A DNA stretch of 64,000 nucleotides from Caulobacter zeae. Lineage in GTDB: Bacteria; Pseudomonadota; Alphaproteobacteria; Caulobacterales; Caulobacteraceae. The stretch covers positions 124,001 through 188,000 of the forward strand of contig NZ_PJRS01000018.1 of assembly GCF_002858925.1 (NCBI RefSeq). Direction: 5' to 3'. Shown here in pieces: positions 19,945 to 27,730 of this stretch; position 1 is the stretch's first letter, and each line of letters opens with the position of its first letter. The notes under the pieces are model-generated. The model made no database searches. It had not been told where the DNA came from and worked only from the letters and a program-made list of their open reading frames with translations. The translations under genes were made by a program, and so were the position numbers.

Positions 19945-20049
19945 TTCGCGGACCATCGCGAATATCACCTAAATCATTGAAATAATTTGTGTTCTGTCTC
20001 CCTAGCGATCGGCGACGATCAGGGGGAGCCAGTTCACTTTTCGCGTGGC

Positions 20050-20196
20050 TGACGGTAAGCCCACGACCTTGCTCGCGAGGGCGAGCGGCTGGTACCGTCA
20101 CGCCAAGTCAGGCCTGACGGTACTTTTTCCAGCATCAAGCCCCTGAATTCACTCAGGAAAAGGCGCTTCCACCATGCCGTTTTCGGCATGACGGTA
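20050..20196. repeat. Four TGACGGTA octamers, candidate integrase arm sites
   Basis: TGACGGTA occurs at 20050-20057, 20115-20122 and 20189-20196 on the plus strand and at 20093-20100 on the minus strand. Four copies in 147 bases just outside attL and ahead of the integrase gene are the pattern expected for arm-type integrase or excisionase sites. Two further inverted repeats lie here (CCTGA...TCAGG at 20142-20157 and ATGCCG-TTTT-CGGCAT at 20174-20189). Confidence 0.5.
20092..20128 (+). terminator. Rho-independent terminator
   Basis: GTACCGTCA (20092-20100) pairs with TGACGGTAC (20115-20123), with an inner GCC/GGC extension, and is followed by TTTTT (20124-20128). It would end rightward transcription coming from guaA and protect the integrase promoter from read-through. 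The same bases form two of the four TGACGGTA octamers. Confidence 0.65.
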
Positions 20197-20242
20197 TTTT
20201 GCGGCCTTTTTGCCGGTTTTCGGGGTGCGCAGGAGGCCGTTC

Positions 20243-21499
20243 ATGCTCACCGACGCCGCACTCAAGTTTTTGAAACCAAAGAAGAAACCGTACAAGGTCG
20301 CGGACCGTGACGGTATCTATGTGGTGGTCTCTCCCGCCGGGTCCATCTCCTTCCGTCTCGACTACCGGATCAACAACCGGCGAGAGACCCTGACCCTCGG
20401 CCGCTATGGTCGGGACGGTATCAGCCTGCTCGCCGCGCGCGAGCTGGGCATGGAGGCCCGCCGCAAGGTGAGGGAAGGGATCTCGCCCGCCATCGAGAAG
20501 CAGCGGGACAAGGCCCGCATCAAGGCCGCCAAGACCTTCGGCGACTTTGGCCGCAAGTGGCTGGAGGAAGCCCGGATGGCCGAAAGCACCCGGGCCATGC
20601 GCCGCTCGATCTACGAGCGCGACGTCGAGCCGGCGTTCAAGAACCGGTTGCTGGCCGAGATCGAGCCAGCCGATATCCGGGCTCTATGCCAGACGGTGAA
20701 GGGCCGGGGCGCGCCCGCGACCGCGATCCATATCCGCGACCAGGTCAACCTGATCTTCGCCTTCGCCCGCTTGCATGGCGAGAAGGTGGAGAACCCGGCC
20801 AACGACGTCAGCCCGTCGTCGATCTGGTCGTTCGTGCCGCGCGATCGGGCCCTGTCGGCCAAGGAGATCCGGCTGTTCTATCCGCTCCTGGAGCAGGTGC
20901 CGACGCTGCCGACCATCAGACTGGGCATGAAGCTCATCCTGCTGACTCTGGTCCGCAAGAGCGAGCTGCAGGACGCCACCTGGGACGAGGTCGACTTCGT
21001 CAACGCGGTCTGGTGCATCCCCGCCGCTCGGATGAAGGCCGGCCGGCCCCACAACGTCTACCTGTCGACCCAGGCGCTCGACATCATGATCGCCCTGAAG
21101 ACCTGTGCGGGGAACTCGCCGTACCTGCTCCCGTCGCGCTATGAGCCGGATCAGCCGATGTCGCGCGCAACGTTCAACCGCGTGACCATGAGCATCGCCG
21201 AGCGCGCCAAGGAACAAGGACTGCCCATCGCGCCCTTCACCGTCCACGACCTGCGCCGGACGGGTTCGACCCTGCTCAACGAGATCGGGTTCGAAAGCGA
21301 CTGGATCGAGAAGTGCCTGGCCCACGTCGATCGCCGGACCTCGCGTCGGGTCTACAATGTCGCCGAATACGCCCATCAGCGTCGGCACATGCTCCAGGAG
21401 TGGGCGGACATGATCGACGCCTGGGTGAGGGGAGAGCGGCATGTCCCGACCCTTCGGCCCGCCGAGTTGCATGGGGTCACTTTGGATCCGCGTGCTTGA
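20243..21499 (+). CDS. P4-type tyrosine integrase
   Basis: A 418-residue site-specific recombinase. The N-terminal domain (DUF4102-like: MLTDAALKFLKPKKKPYKVADRDG split here as LTDAALKFLKP and YKVADRDGIYVVV) is typical of P4 integrases. The catalytic domain has Arg in LVRKSELQDATW, HDLRR (His335, Arg338), a His in LAHVDRR and Tyr371 in RRVYNVAEY. All needed residues are present, so it should be active. AGGAGG at 20231-20236 fixes ATG 20243 as start. It adjoins the guaA 3' end and most likely integrates there. Confidence 0.93.
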   Translation: MLTDAALKFLKPKKKPYKVADRDGIYVVVSPAGSISFRLDYRINNRRETLTLGRYGRDGISLLAARELGMEARRKVREGISPAIEKQRDKARIKAAKTFGDFGRKWLEEARMAESTRAMRRSIYERDVEPAFKNRLLAEIEPADIRALCQTVKGRGAPATAIHIRDQVNLIFAFARLHGEKVENPANDVSPSSIWSFVPRDRALSAKEIRLFYPLLEQVPTLPTIRLGMKLILLTLVRKSELQDATWDEVDFVNAVWCIPAARMKAGRPHNVYLSTQALDIMIALKTCAGNSPYLLPSRYEPDQPMSRATFNRVTMSIAERAKEQGLPIAPFTVHDLRRTGSTLLNEIGFESDWIEKCLAHVDRRTSRRVYNVAEYAHQRRHMLQEWADMIDAWVRGERHVPTLRPAELHGVTLDPRA

Positions 21500-21571
21500 G
21501 CGCGCGGATCGGCGCCCCGAACCTCTCGGTGTAAACGAGACGCTCTACCGGCGAGCCGATCAGGCGGCCTC

Positions 21572-21868
21572 TCACCGAATTACAGGGCGGGTCTTGCGAT
21601 CTCGGACGTCAGGCAGGGGCGCGCGGTCTTGGATGCCGGCTTCCGCGTCGCGCTTGCGTTCGGCTAGCCAGGTCTCGACCTCGGCGAGGTCCCAGACCAC
21701 GCAGCGGCGTGTCAGGGCAAAGCGGCGGGGAAACTCGCCGCGCCGTTCCATCTCGTAGATCGTGGTGTCGGCCAGCGGCACGATCTGGCGCAGCTGGCCG
21801 CGCCGGATCGCACGGGTCGGCATGGAGTCGGGGTGGCGCCGGGTCGTGTCGGAGGCGGTGGCGGACAT
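21572..21868 (-). CDS. AlpA-family helix-turn-helix regulator
   Basis: A 98-residue DNA-binding protein. The core is LRQIVPLADTTIYEMERRGEFPRR, split as LADTTIYEMERRGEFPRRF, then VVWDLAEVETWLAERKRDAE: the winged helix-turn-helix of AlpA/MerR-like excisionase regulators that sit beside P4 integrases and control excision. GAAGGAG lies 8 bases before ATG 21868. It converges on the integrase gene with 72 bases between. Confidence 0.85.
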   Translation of the reverse strand: MSATASDTTRRHPDSMPTRAIRRGQLRQIVPLADTTIYEMERRGEFPRRFALTRRCVVWDLAEVETWLAERKRDAEAGIQDRAPLPDVRDRKTRPVIR

Positions 21869-22079
21869 AGGTTTGCTCCTTCGCCTCGACCTAAGCCTCT
21901 CCCGGTCTGCTGGTGAAGGGGGCAGCTCGCCGCATGCGGCAATGGCGCGCAAAGGCAGGCGAACGGCGGTTTGTCGTTGGTCAGCACGTGCCGACGAGGG
22001 CGCGGCTTCGTCGCATGACCCCGTATTTCTCCGGTATTGCGCCTGGGCCCCGGTTGGGGAACTGTTGCCGTGTCGCTGA

Positions 22080-22127
22080 CGGCTTGAGAACGGTCGGAGA
22101 CAGGCCCGGCGGCTTGAGAAACGTCGG
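22080..22127 (+). repeat. Two 18-base direct repeats, 30 bases apart
   Basis: CGGCTTGAGAACGGTCGG (22080-22097) and CGGCTTGAGAAACGTCGG (22110-22127) differ at two positions and start exactly 30 bases apart, about three helical turns. They lie in the gene-free stretch between the AlpA-like and ParB-like genes and may bind an element-encoded protein. Confidence 0.5.
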
Positions 22128-22264
22128 GCCACCTTGATAGCCGGAGCGCGCCCTTTGGCCGCCGCTTGGGTGACAGGGCGATCGTCGCCGAAGGGTTCCC
22201 GCCGAACGCTTTCGCGTCCGGTTCCACCCGATCGGGAGAGCGGCCGGCGGTCACGCTCGGTCCC

Positions 22265-22464
22265 GCGGCTTTCGCCGCTCCTACGGGCGCGACGCCTGGC
22301 GGGCGCCTTTGGGGCGCCGCCGGCCGCTCGACGCCGCCTCCCGCCACGCGCTTCGCGCGGGCTCCTGTGCAGGCTTCATTCTTGTTGGCGACCGCTACGC
22401 GGTCGCGTGGCTTAGGGCTCCGCCCTCGGCGCACTTCGGATCGGCTTCCGCCCAGCTTCGGGCG
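22265..22464. repeat. Cluster of six short hairpins
   Basis: Inverted repeats with 3-6-base loops follow one another: GCGGC/GCCGC (22265-22278), GGCGCC/GGCGCC (22302-22318), CGCGC/GCGCG (22347-22359), GCGACCGC/GCGGTCGC (22388-22406), AGGGC/GCCCT (22414-22426), CGCCC/GGGCG (22449-22464). This fills most of the 747-base stretch between 21869 and 22615, in which no convincing gene is seen. It may be a structured leader, a single-strand initiation region or a transfer origin; none is proven. Confidence 0.5.
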
Positions 22465-22562
22465 TGGCTGGGAGGGCAGGCGGGAAGGGGGATCACGCCC
22501 TGCAGCCGGGTCCCCGCGAAGCCGCCCCTCCGTTTGCACACCCGGTCTCGCCGACGGGCGTC

Positions 22563-22595
22563 GGGGTTCAGGCGCGCCTTTTGCGCCTGAACCCC
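22563..22595 (+). promoter_or_regulatory. 13-bp perfect hairpin before the ParB-like gene
   Basis: GGGGTTCAGGCGC (22563-22575) and GCGCCTGAACCCC (22583-22595) form a perfect 13-bp stem with a 7-base loop. It ends 9 bases before the AGGAGG of the ParB-like gene. Possible roles are an operator or an attenuator for that gene. Confidence 0.55.
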
Positions 22596-22615
22596 CATGC
22601 CCTCAGGAGGCAGAC

Positions 22616-22948
22616 ATGAACACTCACAGCCAAGCCGTTTCGTCCGCTGGCGTCCAGTGTGGCGAGGAGCGCGTCTATGCGCTCAACAAGCTCAAGAAAT
22701 CGCCGCGCAACGTGCGCAAGGTGCCGCACACAGAGGCCGAGATCGAGGCGCGGGCGGCCAGTATCAGGACCAAGGGCGTGCTGCAAATGCCGGTGGTCGA
22801 ACCGGAGCTTCGCGCCGATGGCTCGGAGACTGGCTACGGCCTCGTCACCATCGGCGAGGGGCGGCGCCTGGCCTTGCGCCTGCTGGCCAAGCGCAAGGTG
22901 ATCTCCAAGACCACCCCGATCCGCTGCCTGGTCATGGTCGCAGTCTAG
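22616..22948 (+). CDS. Truncated ParB-like N-terminal domain protein
   Basis: A 110-residue product resembling the start of plasmid or island ParB proteins: ALNKLKKSPRNVRKVPHTEAEIE, cut as KKSPRNVRKV, then IRTKGVLQMPVVEP and GLVTIGEGRRLALRLLAKRKV. The family normally continues through the CTPase motif and helix-turn-helix for several hundred residues; here the frame stops right after PIRCLVM. The upstream AGGAGG (22605-22610) is strong. It is probably a remnant whose 3' part was lost, and DNA binding is unlikely. Confidence 0.7.
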   Translation: MNTHSQAVSSAGVQCGEERVYALNKLKKSPRNVRKVPHTEAEIEARAASIRTKGVLQMPVVEPELRADGSETGYGLVTIGEGRRLALRLLAKRKVISKTTPIRCLVMVAV

Positions 22949-22979
22949 CGGAGTTAGAACCAAAGGGGAACGTGCGCAG

Positions 22980-23753
22980 CTAGTCGGCCAGCCGGATCCA
23001 GGTCGGCGCATGGTCGCTGGCGTCGGCCTCGCCGCGCGCCCAGCGGTCGACGCCGGCCTCGACCAGGCGATCGGCGAGATCCGGCGTCAGCAGCAGGTGG
23101 TCCAGCCGCAGGCCCTTGTCGCTCGGCCAGCGGTTTCGGAGATAGGCCCAGAAGGTCCAAAGCGGTCCGGTCGGATGGCGCTGGCGCAGGGCGTCGCTCC
23201 AGCCTTGATCCAGTAGGCGCTGGTAGGCGGCTCGCACCTCCGGCTGCAGCAGCGCGTCGTCGGCCCACGAGTGGGGCTGATAGATGTCGGCCTCGGTGGG
23301 CACGACGTTGTAGTCGCCGGCCAGCACCACCGGCGCGCCGCTGGATCGCAGGTCTTCAGCGTGGGCAATCAGGCGCTCGAACCAAGCCAGCTTGTCGTCG
23401 AACTTGGGGCCGGGCCTTGGATTGCCGTTGGGCAGGTAGAGGCTGGCGACCAGCACGCCATTGACCGCCGCCTCGATATAGCGGGCCTGCGCATCGGCCG
23501 GATCGCCAGGCAGAGCCGTGCGGGTGACGATCGGCTCGGCCTCGCGCGCCAGGATCGCCACGCCGTTCCAGCTGCGCTGGCCTTTCCAGACGGCGTTGTA
23601 GCCCAGCTGGGCTAGCGGCTCGGCGGGAAAGGCGTCTTGCTCGGCCTTGAGCTCCTGCAGGCAGACCACGTCCGGCTCGGCCTCAGCCAGCCAGTCGATC
23701 AGGTTGTCCAAGCGCTTGACGACATTGTTGATGTTGAAGGTGGCGATCTTCAC
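22980..23753 (-). CDS. xthA: Exonuclease III (AP endonuclease family)
   Basis: A 257-residue Mg-dependent 3'-5' exonuclease and abasic-site endonuclease for base-excision repair. Motifs: IATFNINNVVKRLDNL (Asn), VVCLQELKAEQDAFP (catalytic Glu), ARYIEAAVNGVLVASLYLPNG (Tyr region), AGDYNVVPTEAD (Asp and Asn), RLDHLLLTPDL and the final SDHAPTWI (Asp-His pair). GTG 23753 is the start; the longer frame upstream is arginine-rich noise. It is the last gene of the SOS-box-linked repair cluster. Confidence 0.92.
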   Translation of the reverse strand: MKIATFNINNVVKRLDNLIDWLAEAEPDVVCLQELKAEQDAFPAEPLAQLGYNAVWKGQRSWNGVAILAREAEPIVTRTALPGDPADAQARYIEAAVNGVLVASLYLPNGNPRPGPKFDDKLAWFERLIAHAEDLRSSGAPVVLAGDYNVVPTEADIYQPHSWADDALLQPEVRAAYQRLLDQGWSDALRQRHPTGPLWTFWAYLRNRWPSDKGLRLDHLLLTPDLADRLVEAGVDRWARGEADASDHAPTWIRLAD

Positions 23754-23778
23754 CGGGCGTCGCCGACCTTGGCGGGCC

Positions 23779-23967
23779 TCAAGCCCCGATCGGCTGGAAG
23801 CTGCCCGGGTCCAGGCCCTCGGGCACGCCGCGGACATAGAGGCCTTCGGCGTGGTGGCGCTCGAAGTCCTCGACCTCGTAGACTTGGCCGCTGTAGATGC
23901 CCAGATGGGGCAGGTTGACTCCGGTGCGCAGCACCTGCTCGCCGGGCTGGAACGTCCGCTCGATCAT
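23779..23967 (-). CDS. Small hypothetical protein in repair cluster
   Basis: A 62-residue acidic protein beginning MIERTFQPGEQVLRTG and containing IYSGQVYEVEDFERHHAEGLYVRG, listed as QVYEVEDFE and GLYVRGVPEGL. No known motif is recognised. GGGAAAG lies 6 bases before the ATG, and it sits 25 bases ahead of xthA and 70 bases after the AlkB-like gene on the same strand, so it is probably cotranscribed. It has no membrane segment or signal peptide. Confidence 0.6.
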   Translation of the reverse strand: MIERTFQPGEQVLRTGVNLPHLGIYSGQVYEVEDFERHHAEGLYVRGVPEGLDPGSFQPIGA

Positions 23968-24037
23968 CTTGGCTTTCCCGTCCTGGTGTGACGCCCATCC
24001 TGTCGTTCCGATGGGCCGGCCTCAAAACACGTGTGCG

Positions 24038-24634
24038 TCAGTAGCTTGGCCTTGGCGCGCGCATCGTCCGGAACGTCACCGAATAGCGCAGCGCCTCGAC
24101 CGGCGGGATGCTGTGCTGCCAGTCGCTGCGGGCTGGGCCGCTCATCAGATAGGCCGAGCGCGGCTGGGCCTCGATCGTGGCCCGGTCCCAGGTGTCCCCG
24201 GCCTTGCGCCGCAGGCGAAAACTGCAGGGCGAAACCAGCGACACGCCGGCGATGGCGACGGCGGGCGGCCGGTCGCGATGCCAGCCGATGCCGGCGCCGG
24301 GCGGGTATTCAGTGACCAGGGCGTGGCGAAAGCTTTCGCGGGCCAGGCCTGTGAAGGCGGCGACCTTGTCGAGCAGCGGGCACAGGAAGTCGGGGATCGG
24401 CTCGCCTGTTTCGATCATCTGGCCACTGTCATCCCGCCGCCAGCCGAAGCTGGCGACGCGGCGATTGCCCAGATAGCCGAGGTGCTCGTAGGGCTTGAAG
24501 TCCAGGCCCTCGAACCGGCGCACCAGATCGCGCTCCTCGGCCGGGCCGATCAGGTCGGGCTGGTAGGCGAAGCCCTGCGGCGTGGTCCGGCGCGGCGCGG
24601 GCGGCAGGTCAAAGAGGCTCGGCTGGATGCTCAT
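24038..24634 (-). CDS. AlkB-like 2-oxoglutarate/Fe(II) dioxygenase
   Basis: A 198-residue dioxygenase that probably repairs alkylated bases by oxidative demethylation. Iron ligands are His and Asp in GWHRDRP and His in WQHSIPP. The 2-oxoglutarate-binding arginines are in RYSVTFRT. An N-terminal substrate lid (FKPYEHLGYLGNRRVASFGW, read as YLGNRRVASFGW) matches AlkB relatives. ATG 24634 is coupled (ATGA) to the broken gene upstream. The SOS box at 24976 should control both. Confidence 0.88.
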   Translation of the reverse strand: MSIQPSLFDLPPAPRRTTPQGFAYQPDLIGPAEERDLVRRFEGLDFKPYEHLGYLGNRRVASFGWRRDDSGQMIETGEPIPDFLCPLLDKVAAFTGLARESFRHALVTEYPPGAGIGWHRDRPPAVAIAGVSLVSPCSFRLRRKAGDTWDRATIEAQPRSAYLMSGPARSDWQHSIPPVEALRYSVTFRTMRAPRPSY

Positions 24635-24959
24635 CGCCGCGCCGGCCCGTCTGGTTCGGCGACTGCGGGCGGATCGACCCGGCACACGGCGCGCCAATAG
24701 GACCACGGGACGCCCGCTGTCAGCGCCATCTCGAACCAGGCCTCTTCGCCATCGAAGTCGGGGACGTGTTCGGGCGAGACGAAGTCACGCGGCTGCGCGA
24801 GGCGCGGTGGCCGCCGGGAAAGGTGAAGCAGAGGGTGCGGCTGGTTGGATCGCCGGTGCGTTCGCGCTGGCGGGTCAGTTTCTCGATGCTCTTGCGCCAG
24901 ACACGGGGCGGCTGGCCGGCGGGCGCGGCGAGGCGCCCGCGACGCGGGGGAGGGGGCAT
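24631..24959 (-). pseudogene. Frameshifted gene of unknown function upstream of alkB
   Basis: From ATG 24959 one frame shows strong codon bias (VWRKSIEKLTRQRERTG, TSRTLCFTFPGG). Near 24800 the bias moves to another frame, which reads PRLAQPRDFVSPEHVPDF, EEAWFEMALTAGVPWSYW and ends at TGA 24631-24633, overlapping the AlkB start as ATGA. Neither frame alone looks coding throughout. The pattern is that of a single-base loss in a gene of about 108 codons. No family is recognised. A sequencing error is an alternative. Confidence 0.55.
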
Positions 24960-24975
24960 GGCGGATGTCCAGGTT

Positions 24976-24990
24976 GTTCTATAATTGTTC
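24976..24990. promoter_or_regulatory. LexA (SOS) box
   Basis: GTTC-TATAATT-GTTC matches exactly the alphaproteobacterial LexA operator GTTC-N7-GTTC known from Caulobacter and relatives. A TATAAT hexamer (24980-24985) lies inside it, so LexA would block a promoter here. It is 17 bases from the start of the minus-strand repair cluster and 103 bases from the divergent exonuclease gene. Confidence 0.7.
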
Positions 24991-25092
24991 TCATGGGCGG
25001 ACGAGAGTCAATCGACCGGAACGCGAAGTGGGGATCGATCCGCATGAGGCCTTGGCTGGCCTGGGAAACGGCTCTGATGCTATGCGGGCGGT

Positions 25093-25989
25093 ATGGAGGA
25101 GCCGGCTCTGGATCTGGAAGCGATGGCCGCGGCGCTGCAGGAAAGCGACGACTACCGGGTGCTGCGCCGGCTGGTCCCGCGGCCGCCGGTGGCGATCCCC
25201 GATGGCGTCGTTGTCCGCACAGGCCTGTTCGTCGATGTCGAGACCACGGGCCTGGACTGGCGCCAGGACGAGATCATCGAACTGGCCATGGTCCCGTTCC
25301 GCTATGGGATGGACGGGCGGATCTACGAGATCGGCGAGGCCTTCCACGGCTTTCGCCAGCCGGCGCGGCCGATTCCGCCGGAGATCACCGCCCTGACTGG
25401 CATCAATGACGCCATGGTCGCCGGCCAAACCCTCGACCTGGACGCGGTGACGGCCGCCGCGGCTCCGGCCGCCCTGGTCATCGCCCACAACGCCGCCTTC
25501 GACCGCCGTTTCCTCGAGCGGTTCTGCGAGGTGTTCCGCACCAAGCCTTGGGCCTGCTCGATGAGCCAGGTCGACTGGGCCGCCGAGGGGCACGAGGGCG
25601 TAAAGCTGGCCTGGCTCGCCGCCGGGGCCGGGTTCTTCTACGACCGTCACCGGGCGGTCAATGACTGCGCAGCGGCCATCGAACTGCTGGCGACCGACCT
25701 GCCCAAAAGCGGCGTTCCGGCCCTGGCCGCCCTGCTGGAGCGGGCGCGCCTTCCGACCTGGCGGATCTGGGCCGAGAACTCGCCCTTCGCCATGAAGGAC
25801 AGGCTCAAGGCTCGCGGCTATCGCTGGAACGGCGATGACGCCGTGCCCTCGCGCTGCTGGTATGTCGATGTCGCCGAGGCCGACAAGGACGCCGAGCTTT
25901 TGTTCCTGCGCCAGGAAATCTACGGCGGCGAGATCGACCTGCTGGCCCGGCGCATCGACGCCTATGACCGGTTCTCCGAGCGTGGCTAG
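25093..25989 (+). CDS. DnaQ-like 3'-5' exonuclease
   Basis: A 298-residue DEDDh exonuclease related to the epsilon subunit of DNA polymerase III. ExoI is LFVDVETTGLD (Asp, Glu), ExoII IAHNAAFDRRFLE (Asp) and ExoIII HRAVNDCAA (His, Asp). The C-terminal 80 residues (WRIWAENSPFAMKDRLKARGYRW, read as NSPFAMKDRLKARGYRW) form an extra domain seen in stand-alone homologs. It diverges from the AlkB/exonuclease III cluster with the LexA box between, so it is likely SOS-induced. The Shine-Dalgarno is weak. Confidence 0.88.
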   Translation: MEEPALDLEAMAAALQESDDYRVLRRLVPRPPVAIPDGVVVRTGLFVDVETTGLDWRQDEIIELAMVPFRYGMDGRIYEIGEAFHGFRQPARPIPPEITALTGINDAMVAGQTLDLDAVTAAAAPAALVIAHNAAFDRRFLERFCEVFRTKPWACSMSQVDWAAEGHEGVKLAWLAAGAGFFYDRHRAVNDCAAAIELLATDLPKSGVPALAALLERARLPTWRIWAENSPFAMKDRLKARGYRWNGDDAVPSRCWYVDVAEADKDAELLFLRQEIYGGEIDLLARRIDAYDRFSERG

Positions 25990-26014
25990 GGGCCAGGGAC
26001 AAGAGGGGAACGGC

Positions 26015-27022
26015 ATGAGGGTTTCCAGGCGCTCGACCCTGGCCACGGGCCTGGCGCTGGCGGCGGTTGGTGGGGCAGGCGAGGCGGCGTCCTCACGCCG
26101 CCTGAGCAATCCTCGGCCTTCGGCGCAGGCCCGCGCCCTCTACGACTTTCTCTGGAGCCTCTACGGCCGCAAGACACTGACCGGCCAGCAGGAGCTGGGC
26201 GTGGCCCGCGCGGGCCCTCGGGTCGAGCTGGATTACCTGGCGCGGGTGACCGGCCGCCAGCCGGCCATCCTCGGCCTCGACTACATGGACCCGCGCGACA
26301 ACGCCGCGGTCAACGCGCGGGCCACGGCTTGGCATCGCTCGGGCGGGATCGTCACCCTGTGCTGGCACTGGGGCGCGCCCGACGTCGGGACGGGATACGA
26401 GAACTCGAAGAAGGATTTCGATCTGCCGGCCGCCCTGAAGCCGGGCACGCCGCAGAACCGGGCTTTGCACCGCGACCTCGACGCGATCGCCGACCTCCTG
26501 ACGGTGTTGCGCGACCGACGCGTGCCGGTGCTCTGGCGGCCGCTGCACGAGTTCAGCGGCGACTGGTTCTGGTGGGGCAAGCATGGGCCGGCCGCCTTCA
26601 AGGCGCTGTGGGCGCTGATGTATGACGCGTTCACCCGCCGCCGGGGCCTGGACAACCTGATCTGGGTGCTGGGCTGGGCCGGCCAGAACGTCGATCCGGC
26701 TTGGTATCCGGGCCGCGAGCGCGTCGATGTCGCCGGCGCCGACATCTATGTCGAGGACCATGGCGCGCTCGAGCCGATGTTCAGGGCGGTCAAGGCGATC
26801 GTCGGCGACAGCGTGCCGATCTGCCTGCACGAGAACGGGCCGATCCCCGATCCAGCCCTACTCGGACCCCAGGCCGATTGGCTGTGGTTCATGACCTGGC
26901 ACACGCGCTGGCTGATGGATCCCGGTCAGAACGACCCAGCGCGCCTGGAGGCCTATTATGGCTCGGGGCGGTACGTGACCAAGGACGAGCTACTGGCCGC
27001 GGGTCTGCCCAAGCCCGGTTGA
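26015..27022 (+). CDS. GH26 glycosidase, probable beta-mannanase
   Basis: A 335-residue secreted enzyme with a Tat-like leader (MRVSRRSTLATGLALAA). Family-26 marks are the acid/base Glu179 in RPLHEFSGDWFWWG and the nucleophile Glu273 in CLHENGPIPD, with GLDYMDPRDN and CWHWGAP lining the barrel. It would hydrolyse beta-1,4-mannan or a related polymer outside the cytoplasm. GAGGGG is 7 bases before the ATG, which lies 26 bases after the exonuclease stop. No transporter or other mannan genes are near. Confidence 0.85.
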   Translation: MRVSRRSTLATGLALAAVGGAGEAASSRRLSNPRPSAQARALYDFLWSLYGRKTLTGQQELGVARAGPRVELDYLARVTGRQPAILGLDYMDPRDNAAVNARATAWHRSGGIVTLCWHWGAPDVGTGYENSKKDFDLPAALKPGTPQNRALHRDLDAIADLLTVLRDRRVPVLWRPLHEFSGDWFWWGKHGPAAFKALWALMYDAFTRRRGLDNLIWVLGWAGQNVDPAWYPGRERVDVAGADIYVEDHGALEPMFRAVKAIVGDSVPICLHENGPIPDPALLGPQADWLWFMTWHTRWLMDPGQNDPARLEAYYGSGRYVTKDELLAAGLPKPG

Positions 27023-27078
27023 GGCGTCGCCCGGGGCGGCCCGTCCCGTCCTCGAAGGCGCGGTGCGGGCTTACGCCT

Positions 27079-27495
27079 CTATGGCTTGGCCGAGGCCGCG
27101 CCGTCGGCCCACTGCCCGCGACCGGCCGCCTTGGCGTCCGCTTCGGCCTTGGCGTAGGCACCCTTGCTGTAGCGACGATACTCGGTGGTGAGCCCCGAGC
27201 GGATGAGCGCGGCGTTGACGTCCGGACTGGCGCTGGACCAGCACTTGCCGACGAAGCGGCCATAGCGGTCGCGCGCGACGAACCGACAGGCCACGCGGCC
27301 ACGGGTCAGGCGGAGCAACTCATCCCGGGCCTCATAGGCGAAGGGCTCGGCTGGGGTCTGGCCGCGGCGCACCTCGGGCGCGTCGACGCCGAAGAGCCGC
27401 ACCCGCTCGGAACCACAGCGCAGGGTGTCGCCATCGTGAACGGTCGGGGCGGTGCAGGCGATGAGGGCGGCGGCGAAGGCGGCGGTAAGGAACAT
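27079..27495 (-). CDS. Thermonuclease-family (SNase-like) protein
   Basis: A 138-residue nuclease of the staphylococcal nuclease fold: TVHDGDTLRCGSERVRLFGVDAPE (read as VHDGDTLRC and RVRLFGVDAPE) carries the calcium-site aspartates and Arg; CRFVARDRYGRFVGKC follows with the second catalytic region. The start MFLTAAFAAALIACTA ends in a lipobox-like LIAC, so it may be an outer or inner membrane lipoprotein, although the leader lacks a positive charge. It converges on the GH26 gene. Confidence 0.85.
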   Translation of the reverse strand: MFLTAAFAAALIACTAPTVHDGDTLRCGSERVRLFGVDAPEVRRGQTPAEPFAYEARDELLRLTRGRVACRFVARDRYGRFVGKCWSSASPDVNAALIRSGLTTEYRRYSKGAYAKAEADAKAAGRGQWADGAASAKP

Positions 27496-27730
27496 GGAGC
27501 GGCTCTAATCCGCTTCGGCCCGAAGAGGTAGGCGCGGAAATCGCATTTTGAGGTCGGTCGCGAGCCCGAGGGCGTCTTGCCGCGTCTCCACTTAGCGCAC
27601 TCCGAGCACTCTGGGCGCTGACGTTCGATTTGCCCAAGCTACGTCACGTCAACCCTGGATGTCTGGCGTAAGAAAATGGGTTGTAAGCCTCTGACGCTCT
27701 TGGTGTGCGCGCGGAGGGGACGCTTTGCGT

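Noticed and set aside
24790..24830. Programmed -1 frameshift upstream of alkB
   Set aside because: No X-XXY-YYZ slippery heptamer in the reading frame and no strong downstream stem-loop; a simple indel explains the frame change.
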